From Nocardia cyriacigeorgica (GTDB lineage Bacteria; Actinomycetota; Actinomycetes; Mycobacteriales; Mycobacteriaceae): a stretch of DNA of 64,000 nt. The first letter of the stretch is position 1, and every line of letters begins with the position of its first letter. Location: positions 316,061 through 380,060 of the forward strand of contig NZ_JAAGVC010000001.1 in NCBI RefSeq assembly GCF_010858045.1, read 5' to 3'. A model generated the notes under the pieces. That model was not told where the DNA came from and ran no database searches. It saw only the letters and a list, made by a program, of their open reading frames with translations. Of the stretch, positions 1 through 8,192 are shown in pieces. Position numbers and translations under genes: made by a program.

Positions 1-468
1 TGCGAAATCGCCTCACCGGTAGAGGCGAAAAGCATAGTCTGTATCTCAACGGCCACTGCCGCTTATGAACCCCTGATCCCGATCAGCGGGACGCCGACCG
101 AACAAAAGACGGCGGCGAGAGTGAAATCGCTTTTCTCTCAGCGGATATCGCATACCTCCTCCGCGCATTCGACGAGACAACGACGCCCGCCGCCCGCACC
201 GCCGACTCGCCGCGGTCCGTACTTCCTAGCCGCCGCACCAGGGCGGTTCGGGGAGAACCCACGTGTTCGTTACGGCATCGTGACGAGCAGCGACCCGAGC
301 ACAGAACCTCCGCTACGGATGTGAAACACCGATTTTCCAGAACTCCTGGACAACGGTCCAGTGGCGTGCTTCCCTGTCTCCCAGGCGGATATCCGCCCGA
401 GGGCGAATCGCATTCGCCTGATGAGGATCATGTAATCCCGGAGATCTTCCGGGAATTCTGGAGGAACA
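1..468. other. Non-coding start of the window with dyad-rich leader
   Basis: No convincing gene is seen here. A small hairpin lies at 8-28 (7-bp stem TCGCCTC/GAGGCGA, 7-base loop) and could be the terminator or leader element of a gene beyond the left edge. The part from about 380 to 455 holds three stacked inverted repeats ahead of the secreted-protein gene and is listed separately. A short open frame at 121-324 is rich in Arg and Pro in the way out-of-frame GC-rich DNA usually is, and was not accepted. Confidence 0.6.
384..454 (+). promoter_or_regulatory. Three consecutive inverted repeats in the leader of the secreted-protein gene
   Basis: Three dyads follow one another just before the ribosome binding site at 460-465. 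The first is the perfect 14-bp palindrome GGCGGATATCCGCC at 384-397. The second is GGCGAAT-CGC-ATTCGCC at 402-418. The third is TCCCGGA-GATCT-TCCGGGA at 436-454. They could be operators for a repressor or three hairpins in the 5' leader of the mRNA. No regulator is encoded alongside, so the role is inferred from position only. Confidence 0.5.
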
Positions 469-1167
469 ATGCTCCCTGGTATTCGGACGGGTGCCGTGAT
501 CGCTACCGCGTCGCTGGCCTGCGCGGGATTCGGAGTTGCGGTCGGCACGGGAACCGCGGCGGCCGACACCTGTGCGGTGCGCAGCCACGCCACCAAACGA
601 GACGCGAGCACGGTCGGGGTGACGCATGTCTACGACAAGATCGCCAGTAGCGAAACGGTCGGCATCGGCACCACGGTGACCTACACGGTGATCGTCGGCA
701 CCACGGGCGTCGGCAACCCTTACGTCAACACCATCACCGACTTCCCGCCGACGGGGTTCGGTGCGCCGGTCGAGACCACCATCACCGCCTATCACGCGGT
801 CGGCGGCCAGCGAACCGAAGCGGTGACGCCCGAGCCGAACGCCGGCGGATGGAAGGTCACCAGCACCGGCTGGTTCGTCAACTCGGGCAACCCGGTCACC
901 TTGAACATCACCTATCCGGTACCGGGCGACCTGCGGGCCGGCCAGCAGGTCACCAGCGGCGGCGTCGGGGTAGCCGGCACGGTCGGGGTCGGCGCCGAGT
1001 TCCCGAACCTGACCGCTTGTTTCACCGCGCGTACGCCGAATCTGGGCGAGGGTGCGCTCGGGAGCATGGACGACAACGGTCTCGGATCCTCCGACGGACA
1101 GCTGAGCTCCACCGGGTCGATCGCCGACATGCTCGGCGCGGTACTGCGCAGCATGCTCGGTAGCTAG
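469..1167 (+). CDS. Secreted protein of unknown function, beta-rich
   Basis: A 232-residue protein with a clear Sec signal peptide: a hydrophobic stretch at about residues 8-28 and a probable cleavage after AAA near residue 32. The mature part is rich in Thr, Val and Gly and alternates in the way of beta-sandwich surface proteins. The segment TVTYTVIVGTTGVGN resembles DUF11/conserved-repeat domains of bacterial surface proteins, but the match is only by eye. The ATG at 469 is preceded by GGAGGA at 460-465. The last 40 residues are Ser/Gly-rich and could be a flexible tail. A strong hairpin follows the stop directly, so this is probably a single-gene transcript. The function is unknown. Confidence 0.75.
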   Translation: MLPGIRTGAVIATASLACAGFGVAVGTGTAAADTCAVRSHATKRDASTVGVTHVYDKIASSETVGIGTTVTYTVIVGTTGVGNPYVNTITDFPPTGFGAPVETTITAYHAVGGQRTEAVTPEPNAGGWKVTSTGWFVNSGNPVTLNITYPVPGDLRAGQQVTSGGVGVAGTVGVGAEFPNLTACFTARTPNLGEGALGSMDDNGLGSSDGQLSSTGSIADMLGAVLRSMLGS

Positions 1168-1200
1168 CCGCGCAATGGTGTCCGGGCGGTCGTTGCGCGG
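1168..1200 (+). terminator. Hairpin directly after the secreted-protein gene
   Basis: A perfect 8-bp stem, CCGCGCAA at 1168-1175 with TTGCGCGG at 1193-1200, starts one base after the stop codon. It has a 17-base loop and no clear T tract, as is common for terminators in GC-rich actinobacteria. Confidence 0.5.
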
Positions 1201-1263
1201 CGGCCGCCCGGGCCTCGGGCGCATCGCCACGGGGGCGGTACCGGACTCGGTACACTGCCTGGC

Positions 1264-2004
1264 ATGTCGGTGGTGTCGCCACAACCGCGGATGCCGGGGG
1301 CGGTCAGTGGCTATGAGGCTCGCTGGGAGCGGCACAACAGCGAGCGCCAGCTGACGATCCTGCGAGCCGCGGTCGAGCTGCTCGAGGAGAGTCCGCCCGG
1401 GGCGGATATCCCGGTGCACCGCATCGCCAAACGCGCCGGTGTCGCCAAATCGGTGGTGTACCGGCAGTTCAGCGGGCGCGAGGAACTGGACCGGCGCCTC
1501 CGCTCCTATTTGATCGACGATTTCGCCGCCCAGCTCGACGAACAACTCGACATGTCCACCGGTTCGGTGCGCGAGATCCTCACCCGCACCATCCGCGCGG
1601 TCGCGGACTGGATGTCGGACCATCCGCGGCTGACCGAGTTCGCGCGGACCGGCCCGCCCTTCGGTGGCGAGGACACTGTCGACGCGGTCGCCAGCCTGAA
1701 ACTGCGGATCGCGGCGCGCGGCAGCGAGCTGATCTCCTCTGTCGCCCAGCTGATGGGCACCGACGCCGGCGCCTTCGAATCGGTGCCGTTCGCGGTGGTG
1801 ACGATGGTCGAGGGCGTGCTGTCGGCCTGGGTGGCCGACCCGGCGCCGGATCGCACCAGGGCCCAGGTCGTCGACGAACTGGCCACCATCACCTGGTTCG
1901 TGCTCGACGGCGCGGCCAGGACCAGCGGCATCCACGTCGACCCCGACCGCGAACTGGCCTCGATTCTGCGTGATTTCACCGAGTCGGGTGCGACCGCGGG
2001 CTGA
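1264..2004 (+). CDS. TetR-family transcriptional regulator
   Basis: A 246-residue regulator. The helix-turn-helix is at about residues 51-69 (VHRIAKRAGVAKSVVYRQF), followed by the usual R/E-rich start of helix 4. It has a longer N-terminal arm than minimal TetR proteins and an all-helical ligand domain. The start ATG has no Shine-Dalgarno sequence. TACACT at 1251-1256 lies seven bases before it and would make the transcript leaderless. The gene is convergent with the AurF-type oxygenase and separated from it by a shared terminator. A 27-bp palindrome in front of the oxygenase gene is a candidate target, but this link is only inferred from proximity. Confidence 0.85.
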   Translation: MSVVSPQPRMPGAVSGYEARWERHNSERQLTILRAAVELLEESPPGADIPVHRIAKRAGVAKSVVYRQFSGREELDRRLRSYLIDDFAAQLDEQLDMSTGSVREILTRTIRAVADWMSDHPRLTEFARTGPPFGGEDTVDAVASLKLRIAARGSELISSVAQLMGTDAGAFESVPFAVVTMVEGVLSAWVADPAPDRTRAQVVDELATITWFVLDGAARTSGIHVDPDRELASILRDFTESGATAG

Positions 2005-2016
2005 ACCCGCCGCGGT

Positions 2017-2047
2017 GGTCGTGACCCGCGGCTAGCGGGCCACGACC
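2017..2047. terminator. Bidirectional hairpin between convergent genes
   Basis: GGTCGTG at 2017-2023 pairs with CACGACC at 2041-2047. Inside it, after one mismatch, CCCGC pairs with GCGGG around the loop GGCTA. The structure sits between the stop of the TetR gene and the stop of the oppositely oriented oxygenase gene and could end both transcripts. Confidence 0.6.
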
Positions 2048-2052
2048 TCGGC

Positions 2053-3051
2053 TCAGGCCGCGTGCCGGATTCGGCGATCGGGCTCGCTGCGATAGCGCGC
2101 GTAATCGCCGTCGATGCCGAGCGCTTTCCACAACCGCCGGGTGACCGGGTTCATCAGCCCGATCTCGTCGGCCAGCGCCCGCATATCGCCGAAGTAGCCG
2201 GACAGGATCTTGCGTGACTGCGGGCTGCGCCAGAACGCTTCCTTGATCACCTCACGGGGAATGTCGAATTTCTCCGCGAACGAGCGCGGCGGCGCGATGA
2301 TCTCGCCGGCCAGCCAGCGCATGGCCAGCGGGAAGGCGATCGCGCAGACCTGGGTGGTCACCGGGTTCATCTTCGCGATATGCGCCTTGAGGAACTCACC
2401 GGCGAACGAGATGTGCCGCGCCTCCTCGGCGATGTGGATCTCCATGGTGCGCAAGACCATCGGCGGCAGATTCCCGCCATCGCGGATCAGCGCCTTCTGG
2501 AAGTGGTCGATCGGTTCCTCGCCGCCGAGGATGCCGATGAACAGGATGACGTGCGCGTACCCGCCTGCCACGCCGATGAACGGCGACAGCGCACGGAAGA
2601 TCGGCCGCATCCCGGGCACATCCACGCCGATCCGGTTGACCAGCTCCTGGAACATCTGGATGTGGTTGCACTCTTCGGTCATCTCGTGCAGGCAGTAGCG
2701 GAACTCCGGCGACCCGTTGGGCAGCTTCATGATGTACTGCATCATTCCGCGGATCAGGATCGTCTCGAATGCGGCGCCGACCTTGATGGAATTGGCGATG
2801 CGCCAGCGGCCGATCTCGATCTGCCGCTCGAGCGGCTGGCTCCGGTACCACTCAGTGGCGCCGAGCGGATCGATCTCGGGCGAGAGAACCCAGCGCGGGT
2901 CTTTCGGGTCGAGGGCCAGTTCCGGCGAATCCCAGTCGATGTCCAGGTACGGGTCGAAGCGCCGGTTGACCGACCCTTCCGACAGCGTGTGCAGGGCATC
3001 CCGGTAGTCCTTACCGACATCCTGGGTGAGCGGCACAGTCGACGACGTCAT
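2053..3051 (-). CDS. AurF-type diiron oxygenase (amine N-oxygenase family)
   Basis: A 332-residue protein of the AurF/CmlI family of diiron oxygenases, whose characterised members oxidise aryl amines with O2. All seven expected iron ligands can be placed: E96; E127 and H130 (in EECNH); E179; and H206, E210 and H213 (HxxxExxH, in HIAEEARH). Their spacing matches AurF (Glu101, Glu136, His139, Glu196, His223, Glu227, His230), most closely in the C-terminal half. The substrate is unknown. Mycolic-acid actinobacteria carry several such proteins without assigned roles. No partner reductase or biosynthetic genes are adjacent, so the gene stands alone. A long palindrome 45 bases upstream suggests repressor control. 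Confidence 0.8.
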   Translation of the reverse strand: MTSSTVPLTQDVGKDYRDALHTLSEGSVNRRFDPYLDIDWDSPELALDPKDPRWVLSPEIDPLGATEWYRSQPLERQIEIGRWRIANSIKVGAAFETILIRGMMQYIMKLPNGSPEFRYCLHEMTEECNHIQMFQELVNRIGVDVPGMRPIFRALSPFIGVAGGYAHVILFIGILGGEEPIDHFQKALIRDGGNLPPMVLRTMEIHIAEEARHISFAGEFLKAHIAKMNPVTTQVCAIAFPLAMRWLAGEIIAPPRSFAEKFDIPREVIKEAFWRSPQSRKILSGYFGDMRALADEIGLMNPVTRRLWKALGIDGDYARYRSEPDRRIRHAA

Positions 3052-3095
3052 CGGAGTCTCCTCGTGCGTGTGGTGTGGGTCTCGCTATCAACCAA

Positions 3096-3122
3096 TTTAC
3101 TGAGACTTGGCGTCCCAGTAAA
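3096..3122 (-). promoter_or_regulatory. 27-bp palindrome, probable TetR-type operator of the AurF-like gene
   Basis: TTTACTGAGAC at 3096-3106 and GTCCCAGTAAA at 3112-3122 are inverted copies that agree at 10 of 11 positions around a 5-base centre. The site lies in the short gap between the AurF-like gene (start 3051) and the end of the zinc transporter ATPase gene. Length and symmetry are those of TetR-family operators. The TetR gene at 1264 is the nearest candidate binder, which is inference. Confidence 0.65.
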
Positions 3123-3180
3123 CCCCACATGCAGCTCGGTATGAAATTGATGCGTCGATCAGCGGTGGGAAGCCTTCTGA

Positions 3181-3855
3181 TCAGGGTGAATGTGCCAGCA
3201 GGGCGGTTTGTGGTTCGCCTTCGCTCACGACACGTCCGTCGCGCAGGTGCACACAGTGGTCGGCGCGCAAGGCGTCGTCCAGGTCGTGCGTCGCGTGCAC
3301 GACGGTCACGCCCGCGGCGCTGACCTCGGCGATCGCGCGGGTGATCTGTTCGCGGGCCGCGAGGTCGAGTCCGGTCGTCGGCTCGTCGAGTAGTAGCAGT
3401 GGTGATTGCTGGGCCAAGGCCTGGGCCAGCAGCGCGCGTTGACGCTGCCCGCCGGAGAGTGTGTCGAGGCGCCGGCCTGCCAGGTCGGCGATGGCGAGGC
3501 GATCCAGGCACTCGCCGATGATCGCGTGGTCGCCCGCGGTCAGTCTGCGCCACGGCCCGCGATGGGCCCAGCGTCCCATCGCCACCGTCTCCCGGACGGT
3601 GATCGGCAGCGTCGGAGGGACCGCGCTCTGCTGCACGACCAAGGCTGGTCGCACGCCGTCGCGTCCGGTGATGGTCCCGGCCAATAGGGGCACCACGCCC
3701 GCGAGCGCGGCCAGCAGTGTCGATTTGCCCGAACCATTGGGGCCGAGCAGGGCGGTGATCTTGCCGCTCGGGAGGGTCGCGGTGACCTCGTGCAGCACCC
3801 GGTGGCCCTGGTAGCCCGCGCTGAGTCCGGCCAGCCGGATATCCGGTGATTGCAC
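3181..3855 (-). CDS. aztA: Zinc ABC transporter ATP-binding protein AztA
   Basis: A 224-residue ABC ATPase that would power metal import through the membrane. Walker A (GPNGSGKST) is at about residues 38-46, the signature LSGGQRQR near 135, and Walker B LLLLDEPT near 155, followed by the switch histidine in HATHD. The start is GTG at 3855 with GGGAG seven bases ahead. It is divergent from the permease gene, with only 60 bases between them and a Zur-like box in that gap. The partners (permease with H-rich propeller, zinc-type binding lipoprotein, propeller lipoprotein) identify an AztABCD zinc uptake system rather than a manganese or heme system. Confidence 0.85.
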   Translation of the reverse strand: MQSPDIRLAGLSAGYQGHRVLHEVTATLPSGKITALLGPNGSGKSTLLAALAGVVPLLAGTITGRDGVRPALVVQQSAVPPTLPITVRETVAMGRWAHRGPWRRLTAGDHAIIGECLDRLAIADLAGRRLDTLSGGQRQRALLAQALAQQSPLLLLDEPTTGLDLAAREQITRAIAEVSAAGVTVVHATHDLDDALRADHCVHLRDGRVVSEGEPQTALLAHSP

Positions 3856-3882
3856 GATGCGACTCCCGTCACTTAACTTGTA

Positions 3883-3899
3883 ATGAAAATCGTTTCCAT
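3883..3899. promoter_or_regulatory. Zur-like box between aztA and aztB
   Basis: The 17-bp near-palindrome ATGAAAATCGTTTCCAT has a single mismatched pair and closely resembles the TGAAAATnnnTTTTCA-type Zur (FurB) boxes of mycobacteria and corynebacteria. It sits in the middle of the 60-base divergent promoter region of aztA and aztB. Zinc-bound Zur would repress both directions, so uptake would be switched on at low zinc. The ATG inside the box is unlikely to be the start of aztB. Confidence 0.75.
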
Positions 3900-3915
3900 T
3901 CTAGGGTGTCGCATC

Positions 3916-5910
3916 ATGGATTGGCTATTGGCCCCGTTCGAGGTGTCTTTCGTGCAACGGGCGCTGTGGGGCGGATTGCTGGTCTCCTGCTTGTGCGCGA
4001 TCGCGGGCACCTGGGTTGTGGTGCGCGGCATGGCCTTTCTCAGCGATGCGATGGCGCACGGCATGCTGCCGGGTATCGCGATCGCCTCGCTGCTCGGTGG
4101 AAATCTGCTGCTGGGTGCGGCGGCCAGCGCGACCGCGATGGCGGCGGGAGTGACTGTGCTGAGCCGCAATCGGCGCAGGTCGGCCGACACCGGCATCGGC
4201 CTGCTCTTCGTCGGCATGCTGGCCATCGGTGTGATCATCGTGTCGCGGTCGCAGTCGTTCGCGGTGGACCTCACCGGTTTTCTCTTCGGCGACGTCTTGG
4301 CGACGCGGCAGCTCGATCTGCTGTTCCTGCTGGCGGCCTTGCTGATCGCGCTCGTGGTGGCCGTGCTCGGGCATCGCGCCTTCCTCGCGCTCACCTTCGA
4401 CCCGCGCACCGCGCAGACCCTCGGGTTGGCGCCGCGGCGGGCTCAGTTCGCGCTCGTCGGTCTGCTCACGCTGGCCATCGTGGCGTCGTTTCATATCGTC
4501 GGAACGCTGCTGGTGTTCGGCTTGCTGATCGCGCCGCCGGCCGCGGCGATGCTGTTCGCCCATCGGATTCCGATGGTGATGGCGCTGGCGGCGGCCTTCG
4601 GTTCGGCCGCCACGGTCATCGGTCTGCTCATCTCTTGGCATGCGGGCACGGCGGCGGGCGCGACCATCGCCGGGTCCGCGGTCGCACTGTTCTTCCTGTC
4701 CGCCCTGGTATCACGGCTGCGGGAGCGACTGAGCCTGCGTGCTGCCACCGCGCCGGTAACGGTGGCCGGGGCGCTCACACTGGTTTTCCCGCTCGTCGGT
4801 TGCGGCGCCGATACCGAACCGATGCCCGCCGAGCCGACGCCGCACGGCTATGTCGCGGGCGCGGCGGAGACCGCCGAGGCGCAGCCGAGACTGGTTGTCG
4901 CGGAACGTGGTTCCGGAGCGGTGCGGGTGGTCGATCTGATCACCGAGGAGGTGATCGAGCTCGGATCTGTTCCTGATGTCACCGCGATCGCTGGTGACGG
5001 TCGCTACGCGTATCTGTCGAATGCCGCATCGACACAGGTGGTCGACAGCGGTAGCTGGATGGTCGACCACGGCGATCACGTGCACTATTACCGCGCGTCC
5101 GCGCGGGAGGTCGGGCGACTCGACGCCGGTCCGGTCACGGCCGTGTACAGCGACAAGACGATCGCGACCGCCCGCGCGGCGGCCGGCTCCGTCGTGTTGG
5201 ATCGCGCTGCCCTGGATGGGGGATCGGTGCGGGAACAGGGCTCGATCCCCGACGCGACCGCTGTGCCCTACGCGGGCCGGCTGGTGGTCGCGTTGCGCTC
5301 GGGCCGTATCGAGGTGCGCTCCCGCGACGGCGCCGAGGTGACCGCGCTGGACGCACCGTGCCCTGAGCCCCGAGGGCAGGCCGTGACCCGGCGCGGCGTG
5401 GTGATCGGCTGCGCCGACGGGGCAGTGCTGGTGACCGAGCAGGATGCGCGCGTGGCCGCCACCAGGATCCCGTTCGCCGACGGCATGGGCGCGCCCGCGG
5501 AAACGTTCTTCCATCGCCCGTCGAGCACCACCCTGGTGACGCGCTCGGGTCCCGACGCCCTCGGCGTGCTCGATGTGAGCGCCCGTCGATGGACGCGCAT
5601 CCCCACCGGGCCGGTGGTCGCGACCAACACCGCAGGCGCGGGTACGCCGATCATGGCGCTCACCGCCGATGGCATCCTGCGCGGATACGACCCGGTCAGC
5701 GGCGCCGAGACAGCCCAGACGAAGGTGCTCGCCGCGCCGCTCGCGCCCGGTGCGGCGAGCCCGGTCATCGCGGTCGACGCCAACCGCGCCTACGTCAACG
5801 ATCCGGCGGCGCGGGTCGTGCACGAGATCGACTACAACGACAACCTGCGTATCGCACGGACTTTCCGGCTCGATATCGCACCGGAACTGATGGTGGAGAC
5901 CGGCCGATGA
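3916..5910 (+). CDS. aztB: Zinc ABC permease AztB fused to an AztD-type metallochaperone propeller
   Basis: A 664-residue protein in two parts. Residues 1 to about 275 form a ZnuB/AztB-type permease with 8-9 membrane segments. A further hydrophobic segment ending in LVGC (Cys296) looks exactly like a lipoprotein signal, and then a beta-propeller of about 360 residues follows. The propeller carries the metal-binding cluster H385-G-D-H388-V-H390, typical of AztD, which hands zinc to the binding protein AztC. The ATG at 3916 was chosen because the ATG at 3883 lies inside the Zur box. The frame is open from end to end, with no internal start that would make a normal lipoprotein, so a true fusion is the simplest reading. 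Its stop overlaps the aztC start (ATGA). Confidence 0.8.
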   Translation: MDWLLAPFEVSFVQRALWGGLLVSCLCAIAGTWVVVRGMAFLSDAMAHGMLPGIAIASLLGGNLLLGAAASATAMAAGVTVLSRNRRRSADTGIGLLFVGMLAIGVIIVSRSQSFAVDLTGFLFGDVLATRQLDLLFLLAALLIALVVAVLGHRAFLALTFDPRTAQTLGLAPRRAQFALVGLLTLAIVASFHIVGTLLVFGLLIAPPAAAMLFAHRIPMVMALAAAFGSAATVIGLLISWHAGTAAGATIAGSAVALFFLSALVSRLRERLSLRAATAPVTVAGALTLVFPLVGCGADTEPMPAEPTPHGYVAGAAETAEAQPRLVVAERGSGAVRVVDLITEEVIELGSVPDVTAIAGDGRYAYLSNAASTQVVDSGSWMVDHGDHVHYYRASAREVGRLDAGPVTAVYSDKTIATARAAAGSVVLDRAALDGGSVREQGSIPDATAVPYAGRLVVALRSGRIEVRSRDGAEVTALDAPCPEPRGQAVTRRGVVIGCADGAVLVTEQDARVAATRIPFADGMGAPAETFFHRPSSTTLVTRSGPDALGVLDVSARRWTRIPTGPVVATNTAGAGTPIMALTADGILRGYDPVSGAETAQTKVLAAPLAPGAASPVIAVDANRAYVNDPAARVVHEIDYNDNLRIARTFRLDIAPELMVETGR

Positions 5911-6821
5911 GCGTGCTCGCCCGAATGATCGTCGCCTTGCTCGCCGCGATGATGGCGCTCACCGGATGCGCGGATTCCGGACCGGACCGCGGCGCCATCG
6001 TGGTGACCACCGACATCCTCGGCGACATCACCCAGGCGATCGTCGGTGCGGCCGCACCGGTGTCGGTGCTCATGCCGCGTGCCGCCGATCCACATTCGTT
6101 CGCCGTCTCGGCGCAGCAGGCCGCGGGACTGGAGCGGGCGGGACTGATCGTGGCCAATGGCCTCGGCCTGGAAGAGGGCGTGCTCCGCAATGTCGAGGCA
6201 GCCGCCGACGCCGGGGTGGCCACGGTATACGTCGGGTCCGAGGTCGATCCGATCGCCTTCGGTTCCGGAGCGACGGCCGGGCAGCCCGATCCGCATTTCT
6301 GGACCGATCCGCAGCGGGTGCGGCGTGCGGTCGAGGTCATCCGGGATCGCGTCATCGCGGATGTGCCCGGCGTCGATGCGGACGCCGTCCGTGCGAACGC
6401 CGACCGCTACCTGGCCGAACTGGACGCGCTCGCCACCTGGATGGCCCAGCGCTTCGCGAGCGTGCCCGCCGAGCGGCGCAAGCTCGTCACCAATCACCAC
6501 GTCTTCGGCTACCTGGCACAGCGTTTCGGATTCGAGGTGGTGGGTGCGGTGATACCGAGCGGCACCACCCTGGCCTCACCGAGCCCGTCGGATCTCGCGG
6601 AACTGGCCGCCACCATCCGCGATGCCGGTGTGCCCGCGGTCTTCGCGGATTCGGCGCAACCGGATCGGCTCGCGCGAGTGCTCGCCGAGCAGGCGGGCGT
6701 GCACGTCCGGGTGGTTGGGCTGCATTCGGAATCGCTCACCCCGCCGGGCGAGGGCGCGGGCAGCTATCTGGAGATGATGCGCGCCAATACCGACGCCATC
6801 GTCACCGGGCTGGCCCCGTGA
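5907..6821 (+). CDS. aztC: Zinc-binding lipoprotein AztC of the ABC transporter
   Basis: A 304-residue cluster A-I (ZnuA-type) solute-binding protein. A lipobox LTGC puts the lipid on Cys21. Expected zinc ligands are visible as H63 (DPHSF), H130 (DPHFW), H197 (TNHHVF) and D248 (FADSAQ). It lacks the long His-rich loop of ZnuA, as AztC proteins do, which is consistent with help from a separate metallochaperone. Translation is coupled to the preceding fusion gene by a four-base overlap. Bound zinc would be passed to the AztB permease domain. Confidence 0.85.
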   Translation: MSVLARMIVALLAAMMALTGCADSGPDRGAIVVTTDILGDITQAIVGAAAPVSVLMPRAADPHSFAVSAQQAAGLERAGLIVANGLGLEEGVLRNVEAAADAGVATVYVGSEVDPIAFGSGATAGQPDPHFWTDPQRVRRAVEVIRDRVIADVPGVDADAVRANADRYLAELDALATWMAQRFASVPAERRKLVTNHHVFGYLAQRFGFEVVGAVIPSGTTLASPSPSDLAELAATIRDAGVPAVFADSAQPDRLARVLAEQAGVHVRVVGLHSESLTPPGEGAGSYLEMMRANTDAIVTGLAP

Positions 6822-6877
6822 GCACCGGTGGTGCGCTCGCGCCGAGAACTTCAGCAGTACAACGGAAACGGAGCAAC

Positions 6878-8032
6878 ATGCGTACTCGGACCCGCACCAC
6901 AACGGTGGCGCTCTCGGGCCTGCTCACCGCGGCGGTCGCGCTGAGCGGCTGCGGCAGCGACGAGGCAGACCAGGCGGCCGCGCCCGTCACCGCCCCGCTC
7001 GCGGTCACCTACGACGGCGGTATCTACCTGCTCGACCCGGATACCCTCGCGACCACCGGTGAGATCGCGCTGGAGGGATTCAACCGGCTCAACCCGGCCG
7101 GCGACGACCGGCACATGCTGGTCTCCACCTCGGATGCCTTCCGGGTGCTCGACGCCGTGGAGGGCCGGTTCACCGGGGTCGATTTCCCCGCCGCGAAACC
7201 GGGCCACGTCGTCGGTCACGCCGGGCGAACCGTACTGTTCGCCGACGGCAGCGGTGAAGTGACCTCGTTCGACCCCGAGCAGCTCGGCGCGGAGCAGCCC
7301 GAGACGCAGGTGTACCAGGCGCCCGCGCCGCATCACGGTGTCGCCCTCGAAATGGCGAACGGCGAACTGGTGCTGACGGTCGGCACCGAGGAAGCGCGCA
7401 CCGGGATCGTCGTCCTCGACGCCGACCGCAAGGAAATCGCCCGCAACGAGGACTGCCCCGGCGTACACGGTGAGGCGACCGCGCAGGGCGAGGCCGTCGT
7501 CGTCGGCTGCCAGACCGGCGCGCTGATCTACCGCGACGGCGCCATCACCAAGGTCACCAGCCCGACCCCGTACGGGCGCATCGGCAACCAGGCGGGCAGC
7601 GAGGTCTCGCCGATCGTGCTCGGCGACTACAAGCAGGACAAGGACGCCGAACTAGAACGCCCGCAGCAGATTTCGTTGATCGACACCACCAACGCCACGC
7701 TGCGGCTGGTCGATCTCGGCACCAGCTACACCTTCCGGTCGCTGGCTCGCGGCCCGCAGGGTGAAGCGCTCGTGCTCGGCACCGACGGCAAGATCCACGT
7801 CATCGACCCGGTCGCGGGCACGGTCACCACGACCATCGCGGTGATCGACCCGTGGCAGGAGCCGCTGGAATGGCAGCAGCCGCGGCCGGCGCTGTTCGTG
7901 CGCGACGGCATCGCCTACGTCACCGATACCGCGAAGAAGGCGGTGCATCGGGTCGATCTCGCCAGCGGCGCGGTGACCGCCTCGGCGGAGTTGCCGGAGA
8001 GCCCGAACGAGCTCAGCGGCGTGAGCTCCTGA
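6878..8032 (+). CDS. aztD: AztD-type zinc metallochaperone lipoprotein (beta-propeller)
   Basis: A 384-residue lipoprotein with lipobox LSGC (Cys25) followed by a repeat-rich beta-propeller. His residues sit in APAPHHG and in ECPG-like DCPGVHG, positions typical of AztD proteins. The start ATG has GGAG at 6870-6873. This is the second propeller of the operon, since the first is fused to the permease. Both contain the CPE/CPG...GCxxGA pattern of the family. AztD is known to transfer zinc to AztC. Why two are present is not evident; division of labour or sensing is possible. A hairpin at 8060-8077 closes the operon. Confidence 0.8.
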   Translation: MRTRTRTTTVALSGLLTAAVALSGCGSDEADQAAAPVTAPLAVTYDGGIYLLDPDTLATTGEIALEGFNRLNPAGDDRHMLVSTSDAFRVLDAVEGRFTGVDFPAAKPGHVVGHAGRTVLFADGSGEVTSFDPEQLGAEQPETQVYQAPAPHHGVALEMANGELVLTVGTEEARTGIVVLDADRKEIARNEDCPGVHGEATAQGEAVVVGCQTGALIYRDGAITKVTSPTPYGRIGNQAGSEVSPIVLGDYKQDKDAELERPQQISLIDTTNATLRLVDLGTSYTFRSLARGPQGEALVLGTDGKIHVIDPVAGTVTTTIAVIDPWQEPLEWQQPRPALFVRDGIAYVTDTAKKAVHRVDLASGAVTASAELPESPNELSGVSS

Positions 8033-8059
8033 CGCCCGTGCGTCGGCACCCTCGGCCGT

Positions 8060-8077
8060 CGGTGGCTCCGGCCACCG
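8060..8077 (+). terminator. Terminator hairpin after the azt operon
   Basis: CGGTGGC at 8060-8066 pairs with GCCACCG at 8071-8077 around the tetraloop TCCG, 28 bases after the stop of aztD. There is no T tract. Confidence 0.5.
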
Positions 8078-8192
8078 GCGGCCCGGCCGCTCGTCGAGGA
8101 ACCCCGCTCGGCCCGATTCGTCGTTAGGCTTCCCATACCTGAGATATCCCTCCTGGTAACGGCCGTTGCGGCGGCAGGAAGAGGTGAATCCG

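Noticed and set aside
3883-3915. Earlier ATG as the start of aztB
   Set aside because: It lies inside the Zur-like box and lacks a ribosome binding site; the ATG at 3916 gives the family N-terminus.
4711-5823. 370-codon minus-strand frame inside aztB
   Set aside because: Arg/His/Gly-rich composition with no motif; the plus strand encodes the propeller.
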